A stretch of 64,000 nucleotides of DNA from NCBI GenBank assembly GCA_024364735.1, contig JAGFNQ010001174.1, positions 376,086-440,085 on the forward strand, in the 5' to 3' direction. The translations under genes were made by a program, and so were the position numbers. Below, one piece after another: positions 43,246 to 54,173 of this stretch. The DNA comes from Boesenbergia rotunda (Eukaryota; Streptophyta; Magnoliopsida; Zingiberales; Zingiberaceae). The notes beneath the pieces were generated by a model. The model had not been told where the DNA came from. It saw only the letters and a program-made list of their open reading frames with translations, and searched no databases. Positions within the stretch are counted from its first letter, which is position 1, and each line of letters opens with the position of its first letter.

Positions 43246-44125
43246 ATCGCAAATGGTGGTCGGTGGATTGGTGGGAGGCGGCGAGTCACGAGGGAATGAG
43301 GGATACGATTCACCATTAGGGTTTTCCGTTTTCACTTCTCACAAATAGTTTATTAATTATTATTTGATGTTGTGGGGTCCACGCACATTAATAATTATTC
43401 ATAATTTATTTATTAACTTGAGAGTTGGGACGGTAGTTCCCTTACCATGATTCATGAAACATTAATAATTATTAATAATTTATTATTATTAAAAAATCGG
43501 GGCGGGTTCGGGGATGGGGATAGCATCCCCATATCCGCCCCATTCTATTTCGGGGATTTTTAAAAATCCCCAAATCCGAATCCAACCCCGATAATACTTC
43601 CCCAAACCCGCCCCGTTTCGGATTTTCCCCGTGGATATCCAAATCCGCGGGGAAAATTGTCATCCCTAGGAAAAGAGCTTGGCAAGTCCATTAGTGAGCA
43701 GACACGAAGAGCTGGGAGTTCTTGCGTGAGGTTTGTGCTGGGTGGAGCTCAGTGTAGAGTTCTTGAGTTTCCTCTATCCGAAGTGCTCTGTAAGCTTTCT
43801 TGTTGCTGTCTATATGCTTTTATCTCATATCTATTGAGACATTGTGTGGAGAGATTTCTCCACTGAGAAGGAGGATTTATCTATCCGGATTTCCGAGGCT
43901 TGATCTGCCGACGATCAAGGGATCGCCCACCTTACGGGCACGTCAAGAAGTAGGGGCAAGTTATCCCCGAACCTTGTACATCGCCGTGTTAGCGATTTGG
44001 TTTGCTTTTCATTTCTTCCGCTGCTACTAATCTGATCACGCAAAAAACTCCAAAGAGCAAGTAGTTTAGTGTCTGGCTACATTCTCCCCCCCCCCCCCCT
44101 CTATAGTCATCCAAGCACAAACAAG

Positions 44126-44137
44126 TGGTATCAGAGC
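44126..44137 (+). other. Primer binding site of element D
   Basis: TGGTATCAGAGC, two bases after LTR b. Confidence 0.9.
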
Positions 44138-44178
44138 TTGGGGCTCTGTTCAAACGGCTTAACATCCGAGAGTCAACA

Positions 44179-44773
44179 ATGATGGCCATGGGAAGAGAAG
44201 GGTTCAGCACCAGCCGATCACCATTCTTCGACGGCACTGATTTCCAATATTGGATATTGAAGATAGAGTATTATTTGAAGACCAACATTAATATGTGATT
44301 TGCTGTGAAGGAGGGCTTCATCCTTCCAAGAGATGCTGAAGGAAAAGAGATCGAGTTCTCAAGTTGGTCGGCTGAACAGATTCGAAAAGGGGAAGCCGAT
44401 GCCAAAGCTGTGGTCACCCTACAATGTGGGATGACCAAGGAAGAGTTGATCAAAGTCGGCCCTTTTTCCACTGCCAAGGACCTCTGGAACAAGGTCATTG
44501 AGCTCCATGAAGGAACGCATGAAACCCGAACAGCCAAGAAGGACCTCCTTCTCAGCCAACTTCAAAAGTTGTCATGGAAGAAGATGAAATTGTAAGTATA
44601 CTCCATGGACGATTCAAGGAGATCTTCAATGGTCTACACTCCATAAATGAGAAGGTAGAGAACCGAGATCTTATAAGGTATGTTCTCAAAGCTTTCCCTA
44701 GGAACGCCCTGTGGTCATCCATGGTGGATGCTTACAAGGTTTCCAAGGATTTATCTTTTGTTAAGTTAGAAGA
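44179..44773 (+). pseudogene. Gag of copy D, truncated
   Basis: Nearly identical to the first 600 bp of the gag of element C, sharing the TGA after NINM and the one-base shift at the TTGTCATGG site. It ends at FVKLEDL, where the sequence jumps to the last 24 bp of an LTR. The gag and LTR sequences overlap at TCTAT, so the internal deletion looks microhomology-mediated. Non-functional. Confidence 0.9.
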
Positions 44774-44797
44774 TCTATAGCCATCCAAGCACCAACA
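44774..44797 (+). repeat. Stub of a third C/D-family LTR (last 24 bp)
   Basis: TCTATAGCCATCCAAGCACC then AACA, matching the end of LTR b (44100-44123) with two differences. It marks the right edge of the C/D array; the following AACTT could be one half of a 5-bp target duplication whose left partner has been lost. Confidence 0.8.
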
Positions 44798-47690
44798 AAC
44801 TTAAACCAAACGCACCCATAGGATTAATGGAGTTGTATTGGGTATATTGGACTTCGATTAGGTTTCATTAACATTACAATTAAAAGATGAGATTGATTAG
44901 TAGAGGATTAATCAGCTAATTGTTGGGTTTGCTCTTGTTGATATAGTAGCTTGTGTTATGGGATGCATTGTATCTTGATCAGAATATTTTGATACATTGG
45001 GGGATTGAATGTGTGATCTATTTATGGAGTTAGGAAATGATGGTACTTCGTGTGATCATATTTTAAGTTTGTTGTTCTTATTTGGTTCGGTTCTTTCGAC
45101 AGTTTGGATTGGATTATAGGTTTGTTCTCCTCCTTGGGATCATTACCGTGAGTGTTTGAGTGACATTTGTTTCATGGGAGCTCTTGTTGGATGGAATTAG
45201 AAGTTGGTAAGCTATTGGTTGAACTACGGATTAGGTTTAATTTGAGATTAAAGCTAATAATCTAGGCTTGATAATTCGGGTTTCGAAAACTTAACATGAA
45301 TCTAATCTAGGTAACTTGGGATAATTATGGGTTATTCATTCAATTGTGGTTAAATAAATGAAACAGAATAATTAGAACGATCCTAATAAATTGTGATAAC
45401 TCGTTTAGCTATAAATTATGTATTATTGTAGCTAAACATTATGCCTTTGATACAGGGCATTGATTGAGTTTATCATTGCTGATTATCGAACGGGAGGTTC
45501 TTTTCTGATATGAGCATCTACGATTAAGGCGGGTACCTCTGACTTATCTCTTTAGATAATGTCATATTGCTAAGCATGGTTTGTTATAAATAGCAGTAGA
45601 TTTATACGTTTACCTGCTTTAGTATATCTTTAGTTGACATCTGTTGTTTATTCTTGAGATGATCTCCCTCTAGTTCCATACAGTCTCGATAGTTGTCATG
45701 TATGTATACGTGCATAGATGTCGTGATATGTCATTTCGCATTTGACATTGATGGATCACTAGTTACTTTGCCAGTATTCCTAATAGGTTACTTGTATCCC
45801 ATGATATAGGATTCAGACCTAGAGATAGCACACTGAGGTGATAGATGATGACTTGGTGGATGTTGTATGTGTCAGTGTCATGTGTCATCCTTGCATTGTT
45901 GCATGTTGACGATCACCGGCTCCTATGAAATCTGAGCTCATCGCCAGTTACATGAGGATATGCACACACATCCACTCAGGGGTAGTGGCTATCATAGAAT
46001 GTGTGCATTTGCCCTGTATTGCTCCGCTCGGCCACTATTTGGAGAGTGATTCCGGAGCATGGTAGAAGTCAGGGATCCCTTCTCGTCCAGAGACACGAGA
46101 AGATGAGATTGAGATTCCCCCATTGCTTGGGGTAGGAGGGTGCCCTCCGCCAACATCCTGACCACTTGGTCACTCAGGAGCAGTGATAGCAGAGTGCGTT
46201 CAATTGTCACAACCCTAGCCCCTCAGAAGTTCACTTATGATAGGTGGGTGATAGACTGACTGGTGTCAGGGGTGACGCATGTCATTGCACCATGTGCATA
46301 TTTTGCATTGTGCATTGTGTATGCTTGTTGCATTTGATTACTACATTTTAGATGGCATGCACATACAGGAAACATGTATTCCTTGAATTATGTGTTGTAC
46401 TTGTTCTATAGGGATTGATTCGACCACTTTGCAGGATAGATGGATTCTGATATGTACATACGTTCAGTATTTCAGTGTATGCATTTTCTATTATACATAT
46501 GAGACTGTATCAGCGTGACTCTTGCTGCTAGTATAGCTTACTAAGCATATCTGTTACGTATCCACTAAGTTCGTTTGGACTCACATCGTTGTCCATGTTT
46601 TTATTTCAGGTTGAGATATTTGGAGTCGCTAGAAAAGCCCAGCAGTCAGTCCTTACCCATCGCGACGACATAGTTTTGTTTTGTAATTGGCAATGCTTTT
46701 GTTTCATATTTCTTTTAGCGATTTGTATGTCTTGTAAGTGTTGTGGTATGCCCTAAGGGGTTTTATGTATGGGTTGTTTTGTCGTAAGTCGGACCGATCC
46801 GCAGTCAGGTATGGTTTATTATATTTTATTGTTATGGTTATGTCGCTTTTATGTTGTGTTTATATATTTTGAGGACTCAGACCAATTAAAATGCGTGGTT
46901 GTGTTATATGTATGTGTAAATTGTCCGTCGAGTAGGGGTGGTGTTATCTTATTTTATATTGGATCATCGACTCTAGGGCTCGGGGCGCGATATGATTTTT
47001 GGGAATAATACGTTGTATTTTGACTATTAAAAAATATTATTATGATGTTCTGAAGTCAAAACTTATTTTGAAAATTATTTTTCAAAAATTTTCAATTCAG
47101 CAATAAAAATCATTTTTCTTATATATAAAAAATTTATCTCTTTATGAAAATTATTTCATAGTTAGATTAATCATTTTAACATATTATGAACAAAATTTTT
47201 TTGAATTTGCTAACTAAAAATTACTTGTCTATGAATTTTTTTAAAAATGTATTGTAAATATTAAAATGTTTTTGGAGATAAATTTTTTCGACACAATTTT
47301 TGATGAATATTCTTAAGATTTCATATACTTAAAAAAATTAATAATTATTTTTTAACGAACATAATTATTTTTGAAAATTTACTTTCAAAAATAATTATTT
47401 CTCTAAGCATAATTATTTCTCTAAAAAAACATAAACTACGTGTTTTTTCTCCATAAAAATAATCTTATATTTCCCTTTAGAATTTTTTTCTTTAAAGTTT
47501 TTTGTGATATTTTAAAAAAAATATTATATGATCAAAGAGAGAGTTATGAGAATTAAGATAAGGGAAGGTCCAAATTGTAAAATCTATTAAATTAATTACT
47601 AAAGCTTTTTTATTATTTTCCTTAAAACAACATTATTTTGTATTTTTATTTCCCCTAACTTAACTCGGATTGATGCATATCAAAAAGTGA
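44798..47690. other. Unassigned repeat-like region, possible LTR remnant
   Basis: No convincing gene. 45400-47010 has the texture of a chromovirus LTR: a moderately GC tract, then CTTACTAAGCATATCTGTTA (46529-46548) and TTTATTTCAGGTTGAG (about 46600), comparable with CTTACTAAGCATTGTGCTTA upstream of a similar splice-acceptor-like tract in the Tekay LTR at 19074. No PBS, PPT or partner LTR was found. 47030-47690 is very AT-rich and featureless. Confidence 0.35.
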
Positions 47691-48858
47691 GAAAGTATAA
47701 ATACCCAAGTTAATTTTAATGTGATCAACCGAGTCAAGTTAGGTCTTGGTTGGTTTGATTCTTGTGCCTAAGTGCGCATGAGTTTAGAAGCATAAGAAGT
47801 CGAGTGCCAAACATAGCGAGCGAGAAAAAAAGTACATGAAGAGAGCTGACGGGTTCGGTGCATCCGAGAGACGAAGAAAATACGAAAGAAAACGCCGATA
47901 GATGAGAATGACGTGTGCAACGTCCGAGAGACGAGTAGTAGGGAAGGAAATCCGTTTAAGGAGAACGTCAGAGTTGGGTTCGAGTGAACTCAACTCTGGA
48001 CGACCGAAAATCACCCAAGCAACGGAGATTGAAGAAGGTCAACCCCGGAGTTGACCTAGAAAACTTCAAGATTCGAGGTGTCTCAGATGTCTTTGATGGC
48101 GCCTTATATATCCAGAATTACATGTGAAGAAAAAGAGAACCGAGGCGTCTCAGATCAGAACTAAGACGTCCTAGTTCGGAACTAAGGCACATCAATTCGG
48201 AACTAAGACGCATCAGATTAAAACTAAGCCGCCACAGATGTAGAATTACTATTAGTGAACGTTGTTTGTGTGGATAAAGTTTTATCTAACTGAGCCGTCT
48301 CGGGTCTCAACGGAGGTGCCTCCAAACCACGTCAGCATAATAGTAACTTCTCTTTTTGGCTATAAATAATCCTAAAGCTAAGATTAAAAGACAACAACTG
48401 TAATACAATTTTCTAATCTTTCTACGAGCTGTTCAATGTTTGTATAAGGCTTCTTTGCCTACACTAAAGGAATTTTTCATAGTGGTGCTTTTAAGCTCCT
48501 TGGATTAACAATCATCCTAATTACAATTAAATAAATCTCTAGAGTCTCTTAGTGTCTTTTTATGTTGTTATTTTATTTGTGCAACAAATTAATTCTCAAG
48601 TAATGATCATAATCAAATCATAATCAAGGGCTTGAATTATAGTGGTGATCAATCCTCAAAATCAATATTCCTCAATTACAAGGTAATTTAAAATCAAATC
48701 AAATTCCTCTAAGGTCATATGATAATCATTGTTAAATAAGCAAAAGGTAATTCGACCCTTTTGACATCCTTTATCTTGTAATTCAAAAATTCAAGGATAA
48801 TCCTTAAGATAAGTAGGATATGTCATGCTCATCAATTTGTTTCATTCTACTTATCTGA
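47691..48858. other. Possible decayed LTR with short AACTAAGRCG repeats
   Basis: Non-coding. At 48140-48240 there are four or five irregular units of TCAGAACTAAGACGTCCTAG / TCGGAACTAAGACGCATCAG type. TATAAATAATCC at about 48360 could be a TATA region. The tail (ACACTAAAGGAATTTTTCAT then AGTGGTGCTT) resembles the end parts of copia LTRs, but no PBS follows. Confidence 0.3.
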
Positions 48859-49943
48859 TCATTCAATCCATATAATCCCTAAGGCTAGATTAATCAAAAC
48901 ATGATCGTATAAATACCGAGAATTGACAATTTTTCTTAAAACAAGTATATCATAATTAGTTCTATGATTAGCAACCCCGAAAATAATAAAACCAAAGGTG
49001 TTAGAATCATTACCCTTGTCATGTACTTTATTCTTGCCTTTGTTGTACGAGCTTGAACACTTCCTACATTGTTTAGTCATCTAAGGTTGTAAAAATCACT
49101 AGACGGTAATCGGACGGAGGATAACCACATAGCGCCTAGTCGGCACTAGGCGGCATTAGGCGGCACCACGGTGGGGTGCCGCCTAGGCCAACTTTTAACA
49201 CCATGGCCATCTTTATCCCAAATAGAATTCTTCTAGACTTTTGAGAGGTCTTTTAAAGGACATTTCTCGGATCTGAACTAGGTCAATAAAGATTGAATTT
49301 GGTAACAAATTGTAAATCTTTAAAAGAGTTTCGATTTGAATGGTTGTACGTCGCGTAGTTTATCGCGGATCAAAAGTTATGACCAATTGAAAAATAATAT
49401 GCAATGAGACATGACCGTGTGAAAAACACACGATCAGGCCGTAGGATTTGTGTGGCTGGGGTTTGGAGGCACATGACCGTGTGGCGCACTGCTCAAGGGC
49501 ACTGTTCCCGGTTTGGTCCTGAATGTCTCTCACTTCCGTAACTTTTACTACGATCAGCTCGTGGATTCCCCTAACCTAAAACTAGGATGAAAACTAAATG
49601 AAAGAAAATTCTAAAAATCAAAGAAAAATACTAATTAAAGATTGGGTTGCCTCCCAAAAAGTGAGCTTTTTAGGTCATTATCTTGCCCCTTATTAGTTTG
49701 AATCGGAGACGCATGGAATAAGGTGGGCGCTCCCCTCTTCTTTTATTAGGGTCATCAATTGAGCATCGACTAGCACTTCATTTAAGAGCATCTACTAGCA
49801 TTCGATCATAAAGATAGACCTACTGAAGAAGTAAGATCTGTATCTCTCTTAGCTTATTAACAATGATAGATTCAGGTTAAACATGAAAGAAACTGATTGA
49901 CTTTTTGTTTATTTAGTTGATACTTATATTGGTTGATTTTCAG
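48859..49943. other. Decayed repeat fragments (GCCTAGGCGG-type and Athila-like phrases)
   Basis: A short reverse-strand open frame (48859-49080) with a CXXC pair is of unknown origin. At 49130-49185 is a GGCGGCAC/GTGCCGCC inverted repeat ending in GCCTAGGCC, like a dispersed GCCTAGGCGGC repeat of plants. At 49410-49490 ACATGACCGTGTG-type words occur twice. At 49640-49670 GATTGGGTTGCCTCCCAAAA resembles a phrase common in Athila-type gypsy elements. All are inference from phrase similarity. Confidence 0.35.
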
Positions 49944-50040
49944 GCTTTAGCAGATCCATACTTTCGTAGTCTTGCAAATGTAGGCAGGGAGCCATCAACA
50001 CAATCAATCTCCAAACTTGAATTTGAATTTTTACAGAGAG
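49944..50040 (+). pseudogene. Orphan exon of a plant MAP kinase (C-terminal part)
   Basis: Preceded by a splice acceptor (TTGATTTTCAG) and followed by a donor (GTACACC), the 97-bp exon reads ALADPYFRSLANVGREPSTQ, SISKLEFEFLQR. This matches the segment at the end of the kinase domain of plant MAP kinases of the TDY class (EALADPYF..LA.VEREPS.QPISKLEFEFERR). No neighbouring MAPK exon was found within several kb on either side, so it is a captured or left-behind fragment, not a gene. The reading frame is intact. Confidence 0.75.
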
Positions 50041-50129
50041 GTACACCACCAAATATTGATATATCTTTATTGCTTTTCTGTTGCTCAAAGTTGGTCCATG
50101 TTTAACATTTGCTGGGTATCCTCTCGGGA

Positions 50130-50489
50130 AGCCAAAAATTTTGGAGTAACATCAGCTAATGCTACAGGAGTATTTTCAAGGTGAACAGATTAAGACAAAT
50201 GATAAATAAACACCAAGATCGTGTTTTTCCTTTAAACGAGAGAGGATGTTAATAGGGATAGTAGGTCTACTTTGTATAAGATGTAGAACAAAACACCACA
50301 CTTGCTAGATCCAATTAGCACCATTTTGACCATAAAGATCCAAAGCCAAAAGATTTTCGAGTATCATCTGCTAATGCTACAGGAGTATCTTCAAGGTGGA
50401 GAACAGACTAAGATAAATGATAAATAAACACCAAGATCGTGTTTTTTCTTTAAACGAGAGACGATGATAATAGGGATAGTAGGTCTACT
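50130..50489. repeat. Tandem duplication of about 215 bp (second unit split by the copia element)
   Basis: Unit 1 about 50130-50343 and unit 2 about 50344-50489, continuing at 54410-54486 beyond the copia insertion. They share GCTAATGCTACAGGAGTAT, CACCAAGATCGTGTTTTT, AGGGATAGTAGGTCTACT and TTAGCACCATTTTGACCATA. The duplication is therefore older than the copia insertion. Confidence 0.85.
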
Positions 50490-50722
50490 TGTACAAAGTA
50501 TGATTAAACATGAAGCATTCGTGAATTGAATGAGCACAAGAACAAACTGAGGAAAAACGTCAAAAGAGACGGTTCCAATTTTTTCATCCAAATGGTTACA
50601 TCAAATTGTTGGTTTCATACACACATCTATCCTTATTGTGCCACAACTGTACAGCAAATAATTACATGTATGCCCCCCATTGGCCTGCTATCATCCCAAG
50701 TCCACAGTCTTTAATCACAACA
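50490..50722 (-). repeat. 3' LTR of the copia element
   Basis: Begins, in element orientation, TGTTGTGATTAAAGACTG right after the PPT and ends CATACTTTGTACA at 50490. Confidence 0.93.
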
Positions 50723-53700
50723 CCCCCTCCTCAAGCTGGGAAGAAGGAACCCCCAGACCAAGCTTGGACAAAAGTGTATGGAATGACTGGGAACTCAAGG
50801 ACTTGGTAAAAAAATCTGCTAGTTGCCGAGAGGTAGGCACATAGCATGGGTATAAGAAGCCTTTCTTGTACTCGTCGCGCACCAAGTGACAATCCATGTC
50901 TAGATGTTTAGTGCGCTCGTGGAACACCTCATTCGCCGTGATATGGATGGCTGATTGATTATCGCACCAAAGAGGGATTGGCATAGGATAGGGCTGACGG
51001 AGGTCCCGGAGTAAGTAAGATAGCCATACAAGTTCCACTGTAGTGGTCCCAAGACTCCTATATTCCACCTCAGTGGAAGATCGAGAAACGGTGTTTTGTT
51101 TCTTGGTTTTCCAAGATATTAAACAACCTCCCATTAAAACACAAAACCCGGTCACAGAGCGTCGAGTGAGAGGGCAAGAACCCCAATCTGCGTCGCAATA
51201 AGCTTCTAAATTGGTTGTGCCACCAGCTGGATAGAATAATCTGTAAGTGCAGGTATTTCGTAAGTAACCAACGACGCGTTGTGCCGCACTCCAATGCTCC
51301 ATGGTCGGCTCCTGCATATATTGACTGAGTTGTTGGACAGGATATGCCAAATCAGGCCGAGTGAAACCTAAGTATAATAATCGCCCTATCAGGCCACGGT
51401 AGGCATCTGGATAGGCCAATGGAGGTGAAGTACCAGATGGTTGAAACTTGAAATTCCGCGGCATCGGGGTACTATATGTTTTGGAATCAGAAGCAGCAAA
51501 ACCAGCGATGACATCCTGTATGTAGCGATGTTGGGAGAGATGAATACCTTCTGTGGACCGATAAATATGGACGCCAAGAAAGTAAGTGGCTGCACCCAAG
51601 TCTTTGATAGTGAATTTGCAATGTAGAGCCTATTTCACTCGAGCAATATCTAATAAATCACTACCGGCAATGAGAATATCGTCCACATAAACAAGAAGAG
51701 CCATGATGGTTGTGTCCGTATGGCGAAGAAACAGGCACGGATTAGCAAATGCTTGCTGAAAATCAAGAGACTTAAGGAATTTGGTTAACTCCAAGTTCCA
51801 TTGGCGAGATGTCTGCTTTAATCCATAGATGGAGCGATGTAGCAAGCAGACTTCCCCCTCCTGAACCGCATAGCCAGCAGGAGCTTCCATATAGATAGTC
51901 TCGTCGAGATGCCCATGTAAGAATGCATTGTTCACATCAACTTGATGAAGATGCCAATTATGCTTGGCGGCTAAAGCTAATAAAAGACGGATCGTTGTAG
52001 CTTTAGCCACCGGAGCAAATTTTTCGACATAATCAACTCCTTCGACTTGGGTGTAGCCCTTTGCTACTAACCTCGCCTTGTGACGAGCAATGCTCCCATC
52101 GGCATGGCGTTTGATTTTATACAGCCAACGACACCCGATAGCGCGCTTTCTTGGAGGGAGTCGCATGACTGACCAAGTGTGGTTTTGCTCCATTGCCTGT
52201 AATTCATCCTTCATGGCAGCCTCCCAAGCTGGATGCCCTTTAGCATTGGAGTAGTGTTGCGGTTCCTCCATGGCACTTGGTTCTGGATCTGCAAAAGTGG
52301 TATCAGTATCAGTTTGCGCTAACAGTGTGACATATTCAGACATCCAAGCCGGCTTCTCCCTGTTGCGATGACTTCTGCGTGGGGCAGCAAGTGAGTGTGA
52401 CATATTCAGACATCCAAGCCGGCTTCTCGCTGTTGCGATGACTTCTGCGTGGGGCAGCAAGTGCATCTGACGGCTGTTCATTTTCTACTGGAAAAGAGTG
52501 GGCTGATGGCTGCTCATTCTCCGCTGGAAAAATGTGGGCTGAGTGTGGCTCATCCACGTTGACTGGATGTTGTTCGGCAGCAGTAGCATCCAAGTGCACT
52601 TCCGGAAATAGCAATGGTAAGGCAGATTCAACATTCTGCTTGAGCAAACCATGCCCTTTGTAAGGGAAAACAGATTCATAAAATACCACATCCCGTGAGA
52701 TATGAATTTGCTTGTTGTCAAGCTCCATCACACGATATCCTTTCTCCTGTCCGGCATAACCCATAAAAACACATTTCCGAGCTCGAGGAGACAGTTTGTC
52801 ATCAGCAGGGTTAACAACTCCAATGTAACATAAGCAACCAAAAACCCGTAGATGGGATAGAGAAACTGTTGTACCTGTGAGTAGTTCCAGCGGTGTCTTC
52901 CAATTCAGTACAGAGGAAGGAAGTCGATTGATTAGGTAATTTGCTGTAAGTAAGGCATCACCCCAATATGTACGAGGCAAGTGGGACTGAAAAAGTAACG
53001 CCCGAGTGACCTCCAATAAATGTCGATGCTTCCGTTCCACCCGTCCGTTCTGTTGAGGACGCCCCGCACAGGAAAATTGTTGCAATATGCCGCGACTTTC
53101 ACAAAATTGTCGTATAGAGGCACTAGTAAATTCACCACCCTTATCACTGCGTAACACTTTCACATGCCCTGCATATTGTGTCTGTACTAGTTGCACAAAA
53201 ACAGGAAGGATGTGTCCGACCTCACTTTTCTGTCGCAACAGATAGACCCAAGAACAACGCGTAGCGTCATCAACAATGGTGAGAAAATAGGCATGTCCCC
53301 CAGTGGTCCGAAGCTTGTAAGGGCCCCAAACATCACAGTGCACTAAATCAAAGGGTGTAGACGCAAGAGATGCACTAACAGGAAAAGAAGGGCGTTGAAA
53401 TTTAGCAAATTGACAAACATCACAAGGTACATCATAAAAAGTACAGGGCAATTTCAAATGAACTGTCTTCGAAGGCGAAATGTGTCCCAGGCGACAGTGC
53501 CACAAAAGAGAAGCATCTGACTTACATAAAGAACCAGAATATAAAGCAAGTTTGTTGACCAAAACACCAGACAAATTAAGTAGAGCAGAGGACTGAGGGT
53601 GATGAACTGCCTTGTCATACGCTGCTATGACATGCGGCAAAAAAGACGTTCGGTCCAAGACGTATAACCCTTTCTTCAAACGACCAACAGCAACAACGGA

Positions 53701-54173
53701 ATTAGTATCCTGGTCCTACACCACACAAGAATTTCCAACAAAAATGAATTGCAAATGCTGATCCAACATTAACTTGCTCACCGACAATAAGTTGTGATGG
53801 AAGTTTGGTGCAAGAAGAGTATGTTGTAGCATGAGCTTTCCTCCCAGATTTACTGTCCCTGAATTCGTTACTTGCTCAACATTGCCATTGGCCATGATAA
53901 TAGGAATATTAACAACCGGTTGCACATTAGAGAACAATGTAATAGAGTTTGCAATATGGGATGTAGCTCCCGTATCAATAATCCAGTCAGAATGATTGCT
54001 CGCAGTAAAAGAAATCTGTGTATTACCTGAAAACTCATAATCTAAATAATTTGTAGCAGCATAATTCACTTCAGGCTCCTGATTTTCAGCAAGCATTTGC
54101 TGATCCGTGCCTGTTTCTTCTCTTTGTCGTTCATAAGAGTCCTCGCATGTACTTTTCCACGTTCACCGCACCA
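50715..54173 (-). pseudogene. Copia Pol: protease, integrase, RT, RNaseH with stops and a frameshifting duplication
   Basis: Order on the minus strand: end of a Gag knuckle (WCGERGKVHA, fused to the LTR); protease (54096-53716; DWIIDTGATSHIA) ending in TAG; GAG-pre-integrase (CRLGHISPSKTVHLKLPC, CDVCQFAKFQR) and integrase core (FDLVHCDVWGPYKLRT, DKGGEFTSASIRQFCESRG, GRPQQNGRVERKHRHLLE) to about 52460; RT (52280-51633; WLYKIKRHADGSIARHKARL, QVDVNNAFLHGHLDE, LLVYVDDILIAGSD); TAG at 51630; and RNaseH (51599-50715; YCDADWGSCPLTRRSVTG, STEVEYRSLG, VFHERTKHLDMDCHLVRDE). A 70-bp tandem duplication at 52325-52464 shifts the frame between integrase and RT. The catalytic motifs look intact, but no full polyprotein can form. 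Confidence 0.93.
52325..52464. repeat. 70-bp tandem duplication inside copia pol
   Basis: AGTGTGACATATTCAGACAT...CGTGGGGCAGCAAGTG occurs twice in succession with one substitution (CTCCC against CTCGC). Seventy is not a multiple of three, so the second copy moves the downstream frame. Confidence 0.9.

Larger units (their letters stand above)
35894..43668 (-). mobile_element. hAT transposon (7.8 kb) in LTR b, with exact 8-bp target duplication
   Basis: Ends TAGGGATGGCAAT (35894) and, inverted, TAGGGATGACAAT (43668): 12 of 13 terminal bases match. The flanks are GGAAAAGA on both sides (35886-35893 and 43669-43676), the 8-bp duplication expected for hAT elements; the empty site is visible in LTR a at about 30870 (GAGGAAATGAGCTTGG). 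Subterminal CCCCGTCCCC/GGGGATGGGG-rich stretches lie inside both ends (35905-36075, 43497-43655). The transposase is on the minus strand (42171-36953) and is split by a CACTA element (37852-40908). Without the CACTA it is about 4.7 kb. Confidence 0.95.
34308..44123 (+). repeat. LTR b of element C/D, interrupted by the hAT element
   Basis: TGTTGATACAGTC (34308) to GCACAAACA (44123); without the hAT element it is about 2.03 kb. The two halves join at GGAAAAGA, which is duplicated around the hAT element (35886-35893 and 43669-43676). It carries the CCTAGTGGGACTAGG module (34380-34690) and then a GATCGGTC array (34790-35365). A run of C residues lies near its end at about 44086-44099. Confidence 0.9.
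30482..44797 (+). mobile_element. Element C/D: gag-only Sirevirus-like family in an LTR-gag-LTR-gag-LTR(stub) array
   Basis: LTR a (30482-31309, 5' truncated), gag C (31365-32674), untranslated interior and PPT, LTR b (34308-35893 plus 43677-44123, split by an hAT element), PBS, gag D (44179-44773), and a 24-bp stub of the end of a third LTR (44774-44797). LTR b therefore follows a PPT on its left and precedes a PBS and gag on its right, so it serves both as 3' LTR of C and 5' LTR of D. This looks like a tandem made by LTR-LTR recombination, with D later losing most of its interior. No pol is present anywhere. Confidence 0.85.

Noticed and set aside
42962..43335. Ser/Leu-rich minus-strand frames of about 100 codons near the hAT right end
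   Set aside because: Low-complexity translations of GGCGACTGGGAGCAGAGAAG-type tandem repeats; overlapping frames are all open for the same reason.
48859..49080. 73-codon minus-strand frame with a CXXC pair as a small zinc protein
   Set aside because: No complete zinc-binding motif, no recognisable family and AT-biased codons; left as unassigned sequence.
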